DNA of 10,200 nucleotides from Acidimicrobiaceae bacterium (GTDB taxonomy: Bacteria; Actinomycetota; Acidimicrobiia; Acidimicrobiales; MedAcidi-G1): contig PBUO01000034.1 in NCBI GenBank assembly GCA_002727895.1, forward strand, positions 4,760 to 14,959, in the 5' to 3' direction. Below, piece by piece: positions 1 to 6,045 of this stretch. Each line of letters opens with the position of its first letter. Position 1 is the first letter of the stretch. The translations under genes and the position numbers were made by a program. Below the pieces are notes generated by a model. It saw only the letters and a list, made by a program, of their open reading frames with translations, had not been told where the DNA came from and did not search any database.

Positions 1-395
1 CGACTGGCCCCGGCCTCCTTGAACAAGTTGGCCACCAGCTTGGCCGTGATGGGCTCGCGGCCCGACGACTTGCGGTCCTGGCGCGCGTAGCCGTAGTGCG
101 GGCAGACCACGGTGATCCGCTTGGCCGAGGCCCGGCGGGCAGCATCGACCATGATGAGCTGCTCCATCAGGGTGTCGTTGATGGACGTATCCGGACCGTG
201 GCAGTGGGTCTGGATGATGAAGACGTCGCAGCCCCGGATGGACTCCGAGAAGCGGCAGTGGACCTCGCCGTTGGCGAACTCGGCCAGGTTGGGCTCGCCG
301 AGGGGTTCGCCCAGCTCGGCGGCGACGGCCTCGGCCAGCGGCCGGCTGATGCGTCCCGAGACCAGGTAGAGCTTCTTGTGGGTGACCAGTTCCAT
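1..395 (-). CDS. prs: Ribose-phosphate pyrophosphokinase (PRPP synthetase), N-terminal part
   Basis: This cytosolic enzyme makes 5-phosphoribosyl-1-pyrophosphate from ribose 5-phosphate and ATP, for purine, pyrimidine, histidine, tryptophan and NAD synthesis. The first 131 codons are visible, starting MELVTHKKLYLVSGR; the rest (about 190 residues in the family) lies beyond the left edge. Family signatures in order are FANGEVHCRFSESIRGCDVFIIQ-like residues about 40-62 (the conserved FANGE..V...IRG segment), then HGPDTSINDTLMELL-like helix residues about 66-80, then the ATP/ribose-5-phosphate motif PHYGYARQDRKSSGREPI at about 99-116. The ATG at 393-395 gives the usual N-terminus just before the first beta strand. 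No strong Shine-Dalgarno site precedes it. The gene is transcribed away from the PLP-lyase gene on the other side of a 335-bp gap. Identification is secure. Confidence 0.96.
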   Translation of the reverse strand, partial: MELVTHKKLYLVSGRISRPLAEAVAAELGEPLGEPNLAEFANGEVHCRFSESIRGCDVFIIQTHCHGPDTSINDTLMEQLIMVDAARRASAKRITVVCPHYGYARQDRKSSGREPITAKLVANLFKEAGAS

Positions 396-460
396 GGGCG
401 GGGTGGGGCTCCGGTCTCTCGTTCTGATTGGTGGGCGTGGGGCCTGTCGTGGTGGATCCG

Positions 461-466
461 AGCATA
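461..466 (-). promoter_or_regulatory. Possible -10 box for prs
   Basis: On the minus strand this reads TATGCT, fitting the actinobacterial TANNNT -10 consensus, about 65 bases before the prs start codon. No convincing -35 hexamer lies 16-18 bases upstream; a CTGAAT occurs at a longer distance. An 8-bp palindrome (GGGCGCCC) sits just upstream. This would give a leader of roughly 55-60 nt. The call rests on the -10 box alone. Confidence 0.28.
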
Positions 467-488
467 CGGGGCGCCCGGACGCGCGGAT

Positions 489-707
489 TCAGCCAATCCA
501 GACCGGGCAGGGTGGCGCGAGGCCGGACAGCGTGGTCGTGGCCGGGTAAGTGCAACCGGGCGCGGGAACCGTGGTCGTCGTGGTCGGGGCGGCCGTGGTC
601 GTGGCCGAGGCTCGCGCTGGCGCAGGAACCATGGTCGACGGAGTTGTCGCGGGGATCAGCGTCGTGGTGGGCGCCACCTCGGTCGCGGCCCGGACGGGCT
701 CCTCCAA
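489..707 (-). pseudogene. Thr/Pro-rich coding-like remnant upstream of prs
   Basis: The minus strand here reads as a Thr/Pro/Ala-rich segment with runs such as TTTAAPTTTTTVPAPG, ending CTYPATTTLSGLAPPCPVWIG and a TGA stop at 489. Most codons end in G or C, as in the real genes nearby, and the composition is typical of linkers or tails of secreted actinobacterial proteins. No plausible start with a signal peptide or lipobox is present. The only in-frame starts are a TTG near 707, a GTG near 677 and an ATG at 632. Upstream, the frame runs into the antisense of the PLP-lyase gene, where coding character is lost. It may be the C-terminal remnant of a deleted secreted protein, or a very small gene. 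A chance antisense pattern of GTGGTCG repeats is also possible. Confidence 0.25.
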
Positions 708-718
708 GGGGCGGACCC

Positions 719-724
719 TATTGT
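719..724 (+). promoter_or_regulatory. Leaderless-type -10 box (TATTGT) of the PLP-lyase gene
   Basis: TATTGT fits the TANNNT -10 pattern and ends six bases before the ATG at 731. A transcript starting about seven bases downstream would begin at or near the A of the ATG, giving a leaderless mRNA. This agrees with the absence of a Shine-Dalgarno sequence before this start. No clear -35 is visible. Confidence 0.42.
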
Positions 725-730
725 CGACGG

Positions 731-2029
731 ATGACCCACTCCACGACCGCCGGAGCCGATGAAGACCGGCGCCACTTCCCGGCCACCGGACGAGCCGCCG
801 AGGAGGTCCTCGATGAACTGGCGTCCCACAGGTCCGGCGACGTCCGGTGGGACGAGGGCCGCACCTTCGGCCTTGTATTCGACGGCGGCGACGAGGTCCG
901 AGCCGTGGCCGAGGAGGCGGCCCGGATGTTCCTCCACGAGAACGCCCTGAACACGGCCGCCTTCCCGTCGTTGGCCGCCATCCAGTCCGACCTGTGCGCC
1001 TGGACGGCCGACCTTCTGCACGGGCCCGGGGGGACGGCCGGCTTCGTGACCAGCGGCGGTACCGAGAGCATCCTGTGCGCCGTGGAAGCGGCCCGGGAGC
1101 GGGCCCGGTCCGAGCGCGGCCTCCACGACCCGGAGATGGTGCTGGCCGTGAGCGCTCACGCGGCGTTCCACAAGGCCGCCCACCTGTTCGGGCTGCAGAC
1201 GCGGGTGGTCCCCGTCCTGGCCGACCGCACGCCGGACCTGAACGCGTTGGCCGACGCCTTGTCGGACCGCACCGCCCTGGTGGTGGCCTCGGCGCCGCAG
1301 TATCCGCAGGGGGTGGTCGACCCGGTGGCCGAGATGTCGGCCATGGCCGAAGCGGTCGGCGCCTCGTGCCACGTGGATGCCTGCATGGGCGGCTTCGTGC
1401 TGCCCTTCGCCGCCATGGAGGAGCCCGAGCGGTGGGGTTCGCCGCCGTGGGACCTCGGGGTGGACGGGGTGACCAGTATCTCGGCCGACCTCCACAAGCT
1501 GGGCTATGCCCCCAAGGGAGCGTCGGTACTGCTGCACCGGTCCCGGGCGCTACGCCGTCACCAGACATTCGACTTCGATGGCTGGCTGGGCGGCCGGTAC
1601 GTGACGCCCAACCTGCAGGGCACCCGCTCGGGCCTGCCCATGGCCGCCGCTTGGGCGGTGGTCCGCCACCTCGGCGTGGACGGCTACAGGCGCCTCGTAC
1701 GGTCCACGCTGGAGGCCGCGGAGCGGATCCGGGTCGGCGTAAGGGCCGTCGACGGCCTCGACGTCCCCGGCGAACCCCGCCACCACCTGCTGTCCATCAC
1801 CTCGACCGACCCGTCGCTCCCCGTCTTTGCAGTCGGCGACGCTCTAGCCGCACGAGGCTGGCACCACGATCGTCAGGGACCGCCCGACGGCCTCCACCTG
1901 ACGGTCAGCGCCGGCAACGTCCCAGTGGTCGACCGGTGGCTGGCCGACCTGGTCGAAGCCGTCGACGAGGTGCGGGCCGGCGGCCTCGACTCCGGGTCCG
2001 GGGACGGCGCCTACTCCACCCTCGAGTAG
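731..2029 (+). CDS. PLP-dependent lyase/decarboxylase, sphingosine-1-phosphate lyase-like
   Basis: This 432-residue soluble fold-type I PLP enzyme belongs to the group II decarboxylase/S1P lyase superfamily. The cofactor-binding features are in order: phosphate loop TSGGTES (about 107-113), the stacking His in AAFHKAAH (His147), the pyridine-nitrogen Asp in CHVDACMGGF (Asp216), and the Schiff-base Lys in SADLHKLGYAPKG (Lys256). The K-G-Y/F-A-P-K-G form after the lysine and the GTRSG segment at about 297-301 resemble S1P lyase rather than glutamate decarboxylase. Known family members cleave phosphorylated long-chain bases or decarboxylate amino acids; the substrate here cannot be read from sequence. 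Unlike the eukaryotic S1P lyase there is no N-terminal membrane helix. The open frame extends upstream to 428, but that part is low-complexity Arg/Gly-rich sequence, and the ATG at 731 follows a TATTGT box. It ends 43 bp before the convergent oxygenase gene. Confidence 0.85.
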   Translation: MTHSTTAGADEDRRHFPATGRAAEEVLDELASHRSGDVRWDEGRTFGLVFDGGDEVRAVAEEAARMFLHENALNTAAFPSLAAIQSDLCAWTADLLHGPGGTAGFVTSGGTESILCAVEAARERARSERGLHDPEMVLAVSAHAAFHKAAHLFGLQTRVVPVLADRTPDLNALADALSDRTALVVASAPQYPQGVVDPVAEMSAMAEAVGASCHVDACMGGFVLPFAAMEEPERWGSPPWDLGVDGVTSISADLHKLGYAPKGASVLLHRSRALRRHQTFDFDGWLGGRYVTPNLQGTRSGLPMAAAWAVVRHLGVDGYRRLVRSTLEAAERIRVGVRAVDGLDVPGEPRHHLLSITSTDPSLPVFAVGDALAARGWHHDRQGPPDGLHLTVSAGNVPVVDRWLADLVEAVDEVRAGGLDSGSGDGAYSTLE

Positions 2030-2048
2030 CCGGACCCGGGCCCGAGGG
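2019..2048. terminator. Weak inverted repeat between convergent genes
   Basis: CCCTCG (2019-2024) can pair with CGAGGG (2043-2048) around an 18-nt loop that contains the lyase stop codon and further GC-rich partial pairing. The site lies where the lyase and oxygenase transcripts converge. There is no U-tract, so termination by this hairpin is only possible. Confidence 0.2.
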
Positions 2049-2072
2049 CAGGGCTCCAGTGGCAGCGGCGCC

Positions 2073-2915
2073 TCAATAGAAGAGGTCGGCAGCGTCCTCG
2101 AAGTCGTAGAGCCAGGTCCGACCCCCACCCTCGGAGTGGTACGACGACCACCCGAGCAGCTGACGGGCCCGCTCAGGCAGCTCGGCGGCCCGGGCCCGGT
2201 CCACATGCAACGGGCTGGCCTCCTCGGGGCGCAGCCATCCGGCCACGAAACTGACGTGCATCCCGTACCGGAGGCCGTCGGTGGTGTTGGCACCCGCCCC
2301 GTGGGCCACCTTCCCGGAGTAGACGATCCCGGCCCCGGCCGGCATCTCGGCGTAGGCCACCTCGTCGTCGGCCACCTCGTGTCCCCGCATCACCCCCGGC
2401 GGCAGGGCCTGGGTCCCTGGGGCGACCACCGTGGCGCCGTTGTCACGGGTGAACTCCGAAAGGGCGAACATGCAGCTCACGGTGATCTCGCCGTCGGCGT
2501 TGATGGCCTCGGGCCAGTTGTTCTCGTCGCGGTGCAGGTACTGGGCCGTCTCGCCGGGACCGACGGCCATGACCTGGCCGGTGTTGAGCCAGTAGGAGGT
2601 GCAGCCGCCCAACAGTTCGGCATCGGCCACCTCCAGGAGCAGCGGGTTCAGCAGAGCGTGGTCGACGAAGGCCCGACTCCGGGCGGCCAGGCCGCAGAAG
2701 CGGACGGTCTCAGCCCCGTGGAACACCTCCCAGTTCTCGAGGCCGCTCTTGGAGCCCGGTGAGGTGGCGTCCATGGTGGGCGCTAGGTCGTCGACGATGG
2801 CCCGGCGGGCCTCGTCGGAGAGCAGGTCGCGGACGATCACACCGCCGTCGCGGTGGAGGTGCTCGAGCACCTCGGCGAGCGGGGCGTCCCGGTCGAGGGT
2901 GGTGAGGCTGGCCAT
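2073..2915 (-). CDS. Phytanoyl-CoA dioxygenase (PhyH)-family Fe(II)/2-oxoglutarate oxygenase
   Basis: This 280-residue enzyme is of the PhyH family of non-haem iron oxygenases, which couple 2-oxoglutarate decarboxylation to substrate hydroxylation. The iron facial triad is visible as HRD at residues 128-130 (YLHRDENNW) and the distal His205 in GKVAHGAG. Arg216 in GLRYGMHVSF is the likely 2-oxoglutarate carboxylate binder. A conserved DNGATVVAPGTQALPPG segment (about 158-174) precedes the distal histidine, as in PhyH proteins, and length is normal. The start MASLTTLDRD at 2915 was chosen because the upstream frame runs antisense to the divergent hot-dog gene. Family members act on phytanoyl-CoA, ectoine, secondary metabolites or other small molecules; the substrate here is unknown. 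A 69-bp region with an inverted repeat separates it from the divergent hot-dog gene, suggesting shared control. Confidence 0.88.
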   Translation of the reverse strand: MASLTTLDRDAPLAEVLEHLHRDGGVIVRDLLSDEARRAIVDDLAPTMDATSPGSKSGLENWEVFHGAETVRFCGLAARSRAFVDHALLNPLLLEVADAELLGGCTSYWLNTGQVMAVGPGETAQYLHRDENNWPEAINADGEITVSCMFALSEFTRDNGATVVAPGTQALPPGVMRGHEVADDEVAYAEMPAGAGIVYSGKVAHGAGANTTDGLRYGMHVSFVAGWLRPEEASPLHVDRARAAELPERARQLLGWSSYHSEGGGRTWLYDFEDAADLFY

Positions 2916-2929
2916 GGCGCGCAGCCTCG

Positions 2930-2961
2930 CCGTCGCGCCCGTCCCGACGCAAACGCGACGG
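2930..2961. promoter_or_regulatory. Inverted repeat (8-16-8) in divergent promoter region
   Basis: CCGTCGCG (2930-2937) and CGCGACGG (2954-2961) form perfect 8-bp inverted arms with a 16-bp spacer, centred in the 69-bp gap between the divergent PhyH-type and hot-dog genes. A second palindrome, CGTC-CC-GACG (2940-2949), lies inside it almost concentrically, and CGGTACCG (2970-2977) follows at one side. The position fits an operator for a dimeric repressor controlling both genes. High GC raises the chance level. Confidence 0.35.
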
Positions 2962-2972
2962 AAGACCACCGG

Positions 2973-2978
2973 TACCGT
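2973..2978 (+). promoter_or_regulatory. Leaderless-type -10 box (TACCGT) of the hot-dog gene
   Basis: TACCGT fits TANNNT and ends six bases before the GTG start at 2985, the same spacing as at the PLP-lyase gene. It overlaps the palindrome CGGTACCG. There is no Shine-Dalgarno site in front of the GTG, which is consistent with a leaderless message. Confidence 0.36.
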
Positions 2979-2984
2979 CCGCGG

Positions 2985-3947
2985 GTGGTCCACGCGACGC
3001 CCGAGACGCCCTTCGCCACCGCGCTGGACCGCTCGCCGGACGGGTCGACGTCCGGGCCGCTGCGAGCACCTGTGCAGATGCTGGCCGAGCAGTCCTACGC
3101 CGGACACGCCAGCGTCCACGACGACGCCACCGCCGAGTCGCTCGGCCTGGTGGCCGGCCCGATCGAGGGACCTACCCACTTCAGCCAGTTCGACCCTCTT
3201 CTGGTCGACCGGTGGGGCGACCGGTGGCTGACCCACGGCTGCCTGAGCGCCCACTTCCAGACCATGGTGGTGGAAGGCGAGCAGGTGCGGGCCAGCGTCG
3301 GCGGGGACCCCGACGGCGTCCCCAACCGGGCCAGCGTGTCGGCGACCAAGGCCGACGGCACACCGGTGCTGGTCGGTTCTGCCTCGGTCGGCCCCGACCA
3401 TCCGCCCACCGCCCTGGCCCCCCGCCTCGAGCGGGCCCGGGCCGAACGGCCGGAACGTCTCCACGTCATCGACCTACTGGAGGTGGGCATGACCGGCCCG
3501 GGCGACGAGGCGGTCACCGTCGCGTTCGACAGGGACTTCGGCGAGCTCTACCCGTTCACGCTGGCCCGGAAGCTGGACCGGATCACCGAGCCCTCACCGT
3601 GGTACCTGCCGGGCGCCGAGACCCCCTGGGGCGGCCCGATCCTCCCCGTCGAGATGCTGAGCGTGCTGACCAACAGCACCTCGAAGCATTCGGGCTTTGC
3701 CGCCCGCCAGCCGTCGGTCGGACTGTTCATCGACCTGGAAGTGCGCCTGCTGGGCCGCCCGGTGATGGTTGGGCGCACCTACCGCGTCGACCGGGAGATC
3801 GTGGCCCTGGGCGAGAGCCGCCGCACCGAGTCGTACTGGACCCGAACCGTGCTCACCGACGACGCCGACGGGACGCCGACCGCCGAGGTGCTGCTCCACC
3901 AAGGCGTATTCAAGGACTCCTTTCCGGGGTATCCCGCCGCCGAGTGA
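2985..3947 (+). CDS. Double hot-dog (MaoC-like) protein of unknown activity
   Basis: This 320-residue protein has no signal peptide or membrane segment. The N-terminal half (about 40-135) has the look of an FAS1/MaoC-like hot-dog domain: SVHDDATAESLGLVAGPIEGPTHFSQFDPLL, then HFQTMVVEGEQVRASV and a strand-rich end. The C-terminal half (about 175-310) looks like a second hot-dog, with LFIDLEVRLLGRPVMVGRTYRVDREIVALGESRRTESYWTRTVLTD-type strands. Such proteins hydrate enoyl-CoAs or bind acyl thioesters. I do not see the D-x-N-P-x-H catalytic motif of R-specific enoyl-CoA hydratases, so a hydratase role is unproven. The start is GTG 2985, since the frame further upstream is antisense to the oxygenase gene; ATG 3078 would cut into the first domain. 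It is divergent from the PhyH-type gene and converges on the betaine-hydroxylase-like gene with 27 bp between stops. The family call is moderate. Confidence 0.7.
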   Translation: MVHATPETPFATALDRSPDGSTSGPLRAPVQMLAEQSYAGHASVHDDATAESLGLVAGPIEGPTHFSQFDPLLVDRWGDRWLTHGCLSAHFQTMVVEGEQVRASVGGDPDGVPNRASVSATKADGTPVLVGSASVGPDHPPTALAPRLERARAERPERLHVIDLLEVGMTGPGDEAVTVAFDRDFGELYPFTLARKLDRITEPSPWYLPGAETPWGGPILPVEMLSVLTNSTSKHSGFAARQPSVGLFIDLEVRLLGRPVMVGRTYRVDREIVALGESRRTESYWTRTVLTDDADGTPTAEVLLHQGVFKDSFPGYPAAE

Positions 3948-3962
3948 CCACCGGCTCGCTCG

Positions 3963-3982
3963 GGGTCGGGCCGCTCAGACCC
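3963..3982. terminator. Hairpin at the convergent stop codons
   Basis: GGGTC (3963-3967) pairs with GACCC (3978-3982) around a 10-nt loop. CTC and GAG just outside the stem extend it imperfectly. It spans the 27-bp gap between the hot-dog gene and the oxygenase gene that ends at 3975. It has no U-tract. It could act in both directions. Confidence 0.25.
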
Positions 3983-5225
3983 GGGAGCCCTGCGGGAGGT
4001 ACCAGCCGTGGTCGTTGGCGCCGAGGCGCCCGGCCAGGTCGCGCAGCCGGCCGTGGAATTCGTCGCGGGGCACGTGGCAGAGCCGGATGTGGCGTCCGGA
4101 GGCCGGGTCGAAGGCAGTGCGCCCGTGGAGCACCCGGTGGTTGTCGATGAGCATCCCGTCGCCGGGCGCCACCCGGAGTTCGGCCCGGAACTCCTCGCTG
4201 CGCATCCGCCGGTCGAACTCGCGCACTGCGTCGTACATGGGCTCCACCAGTTCGGCGTCCACGTCCATGGGGGCCAGCGCACGATCGAAGTAGCGGATCC
4301 CCTGGAGACGTCTTGCGCCGTCGAGCGACACCAGCGGAGCCCGGTTCCGCATCTCCAACTCGCCGGGGTGGCGGCGGACGTGCGACACCGGGACGGTGGC
4401 CAGGAGGTCGAAGGCGGCAGGCACCTCGTCGCGGATGGCCTCGGCCACGGCGAACCCGTCGACGTAGGTCGACAGGCCGCCCTCGTCGGTGTTGACGAGG
4501 CAGTGGAACACGTCGATGCCGGGCTGCGAGTATGCGAAGGCGTCGTCGATATGGGGGGCCTGGGGCATGCCGGTCTTGGCCCCCAGCTTGGCCACCGGCT
4601 CGGCCCGGACGTCGTAGATGCGCCCGTAGACGGTGGTCTCGTGGATGGGGCCCAACAGGTCGGCCAAGGCCTCGGTGGCCGACGGCTCGGTGCCCAGGCC
4701 GGCGATGCGGAGGATCCCGAAGTCGCGCAGCAGGCGGTAGGCGGCCAGCAGCGCCTCCGGGGAACCGCCGGCGGGCCGGACGTCGGCCCATGCGGCGGTC
4801 GGAAAGTCGTTGGTCACGTCGGCCCGCCACAGGACGGGACGCCACGACGCCCTCCGGGTCCGCGACGCCCCATCGTAAGCGTGGTGGGCCAGCCAGTCGC
4901 CGCCGTAGGTGGACCTGTGTCCGCTGGGCCAGTCCACCACCAAGTCCCCGTCGACGGCCATCACGTCGGCTGGCACCTCGGCCGGGTCGACGGTGGCCAC
5001 GGTGGTGAACCGGATGCCGTCCGACGGGTCGCCGCAGGTCTTGCACCAGCAGCAGTGCCGCAGCCACTGATGGTGGAAGGCGCTGGTCGTGCCGTCGTCG
5101 AACCCGACGGCCACCGTGCGACCTTCGACGACGGCCGTCGCCACAGCCGGGCCGTCCCCGCCTAGCCGGTTGCCACGGAACCGGTTACGGGCGGTGATGT
5201 CGGCAGTGGATCGGTGGCCGCTCAT
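3975..5225 (-). CDS. Gamma-butyrobetaine hydroxylase-type Fe(II)/2-oxoglutarate oxygenase
   Basis: This 416-residue enzyme has the two-domain layout of gamma-butyrobetaine/trimethyllysine hydroxylases. The N-terminal small domain holds a structural zinc site: Cys59, Cys61 and Cys64 (HCCWCKTCGDP) and His103. The C-x-C-x2-C spacing and the 39-residue gap to the histidine match human BBOX1 as I remember it. The C-terminal TauD-like jelly roll has HID at 225-227 (APHIDDAFAY), distal His367 (NHRVLHGRTAF) and Arg381 (RHIRLCH) for 2-oxoglutarate. Known members hydroxylate gamma-butyrobetaine to L-carnitine, trimethyllysine, or trimethylaminoethylphosphonate (TmpA), so the substrate is probably a quaternary ammonium compound but is not proven. 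Its ATG overlaps the SDR stop codon (ATGA), showing translational coupling. The MSGHRS start fits that coupling better than longer in-frame extensions into the SDR gene. Confidence 0.86.
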   Translation of the reverse strand: MSGHRSTADITARNRFRGNRLGGDGPAVATAVVEGRTVAVGFDDGTTSAFHHQWLRHCCWCKTCGDPSDGIRFTTVATVDPAEVPADVMAVDGDLVVDWPSGHRSTYGGDWLAHHAYDGASRTRRASWRPVLWRADVTNDFPTAAWADVRPAGGSPEALLAAYRLLRDFGILRIAGLGTEPSATEALADLLGPIHETTVYGRIYDVRAEPVAKLGAKTGMPQAPHIDDAFAYSQPGIDVFHCLVNTDEGGLSTYVDGFAVAEAIRDEVPAAFDLLATVPVSHVRRHPGELEMRNRAPLVSLDGARRLQGIRYFDRALAPMDVDAELVEPMYDAVREFDRRMRSEEFRAELRVAPGDGMLIDNHRVLHGRTAFDPASGRHIRLCHVPRDEFHGRLRDLAGRLGANDHGWYLPQGSRV

Positions 5226-5968
5226 CCGCCGATCGGACTCTGTGCGGTCAGGGCGCCGTCGACGGTGAACATGCTGCCCGAGACGAACGCCGCGTCGTCC
5301 GACACCAGCCAGGCCACCATGGCCGCCACGTCCTCGGGACTGCCCAGGCGCCCCAGAGGATGCCGGGCCACCGCCTCGGCCCGCATCGTCGCAGGGTCGT
5401 CGGCCCGGTTGAAGACCACCTCGGCCATCTCGGTCGCTATCCAACCCGGACGCACAGCGTTGCACCGCACGCCGTCGCGACCGTGGTCGATGGCGATGGC
5501 TCGGGTCAGGGCGTGCACGGCGCCCTTCGAGGCGTTGTAGACGGCGAGGCCGTGGTCGGCAGTGTCAGCGGCCACCGACCCGACGTTGACGATGGCCCCA
5601 CCACCGTGGTCGCGCATGTGGCGCACCGCGGCCCGGCAGCAAAGAAAGACCCCGCGGACGTTGACTTCCATGACGTGGTCGAACTCGTCGTCGGTGGTCT
5701 CGACGATCGTCTTCTCCACCTGGACGCCAGCGTTGGCCACCAGGGCGTCAAGGCCGCCGTGGCGGTCCACCGCGGCGGCCACCAGGGCGTCGACAGCGGC
5801 CGGATCGGTCACGTCGGTGGGCACCCAGACTGCGCCGTCCACCGACGCCTCGCTGCGGCTCCCGACCACGACGTGGGCGCCCTCGGCGATAAGGCGGGCG
5901 GCGATGGCCGCGCCGATGCCGCTGCTACCCCCGGTGACCACGATCGACCTGTCCTGCAGCATGCCCAT
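5222..5968 (-). CDS. Short-chain dehydrogenase/reductase (classical SDR)
   Basis: This 248-residue NAD(P)-dependent oxidoreductase shows every classical SDR motif: cofactor loop TGGSSGIG (12-19), NAG (79-81), catalytic Asn103 in EVNVRG, Ser131 in NVGSVA, and the YNASK dyad Tyr144/Lys148, followed by RPGWIATEM (173-181). Arg38 after the second beta strand (GSRSE) hints at NADP preference, but this is weak. Such enzymes oxidise a secondary alcohol or reduce a ketone; the likely substrate is the hydroxylated product of the oxygenase translated from the same message, which is inference. ATG 5968 has GGGAG seven bases upstream; the internal ATG at 5962 is a less likely alternative. It is the first gene of the two-gene operon, and its promoter lies among the inverted repeats facing the acyl-CoA synthetase gene. 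Confidence 0.92.
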   Translation of the reverse strand: MGMLQDRSIVVTGGSSGIGAAIAARLIAEGAHVVVGSRSEASVDGAVWVPTDVTDPAAVDALVAAAVDRHGGLDALVANAGVQVEKTIVETTDDEFDHVMEVNVRGVFLCCRAAVRHMRDHGGGAIVNVGSVAADTADHGLAVYNASKGAVHALTRAIAIDHGRDGVRCNAVRPGWIATEMAEVVFNRADDPATMRAEAVARHPLGRLGSPEDVAAMVAWLVSDDAAFVSGSMFTVDGALTAQSPIGG

Positions 5969-5991
5969 GCGCGTACTCCCGAGAACCTCGT

Positions 5992-6027
5992 GTCACCGGA
6001 CGAGCGGAATGTAGTTCCGCCGGTGAC
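5992..6027. promoter_or_regulatory. Two interleaved perfect inverted repeats, candidate shared operator
   Basis: The outer pair is GTCACCGG (5992-5999) and CCGGTGAC (6020-6027), a perfect 8-20-8 repeat. The inner pair is GCGGAA-TGTAG-TTCCGC (6004-6020), a perfect 6-5-6 repeat. Their centres differ by about 2.5 bases. They occupy the middle of the 91-bp gap between the SDR/oxygenase operon and the acyl-CoA synthetase gene, and the inner repeat covers the likely -10 box of the SDR. The arrangement fits operator sites for a dimeric regulator acting on both transcription units. Confidence 0.5.
6008..6013 (-). promoter_or_regulatory. Possible -10 box of the SDR/oxygenase operon
   Basis: On the minus strand this reads TACATT (TANNNT type), about 40 bases before the SDR ATG. 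That gives a short leader that includes the GGGAG ribosome binding site. It lies inside the inner inverted repeat, so a bound regulator would block it. No clear -35 is seen. Confidence 0.35.
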
Positions 6028-6045
6028 CGAGGGAGGAGGGCGGTC

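Larger units (their letters stand above)
396..730. other. Intergenic region between divergent prs and PLP-lyase genes
   Basis: This is the only stretch above 300 bases without a confident gene. It holds a possible minus-strand prs promoter (-10 TATGCT, 461-466), a minus-strand Thr/Pro-rich coding-like stretch (489-707), and a plus-strand TATTGT box directly before the lyase start. The middle is rich in short GTGGTCG-type repeats, including two copies of CGTGGTCGTGGCCG near 531 and 594. These give Arg/Gly-rich or Val-rich nonsense on the plus strand and Thr/Pro-rich protein on the minus strand. I see no tRNA or obvious structured RNA here. Confidence 0.6.

Noticed and set aside
531..607. Repeated GTGGTCG-type units that might be a small repeat array.
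   Set aside because: The units are irregular in length and spacing and are explained by repeated Thr/Val/Pro codons on the minus strand; there are no CRISPR-like spacers.
428..730. An N-terminal extension of about 100 residues for the PLP-lyase.
   Set aside because: The extension is low-complexity Arg/Gly/Trp-rich sequence, unlike any lyase N-terminus, and the ATG at 731 has a promoter-like TATTGT directly before it.
489..1568. A 359-residue minus-strand open frame across the PLP-lyase gene.
   Set aside because: Most of it is antisense Arg/Pro-rich sequence. Only the last roughly 72 codons, outside the lyase gene, look coding-like and are listed separately.
847..2079. A 410-residue plus-strand open frame, Arg/Gly/Pro-rich.
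   Set aside because: It lies inside the PLP-lyase gene in another frame, has no domain signature, and shows the RRGG/PAG composition typical of shadow frames in GC-rich DNA.
3910..5067. A 385-residue minus-strand and a 385-residue plus-strand (4008-5165) open frame over the betaine-hydroxylase-like gene.
   Set aside because: Both are shadows of the real frame, which carries the full zinc and iron ligand sets; neither shadow has any recognisable motif.
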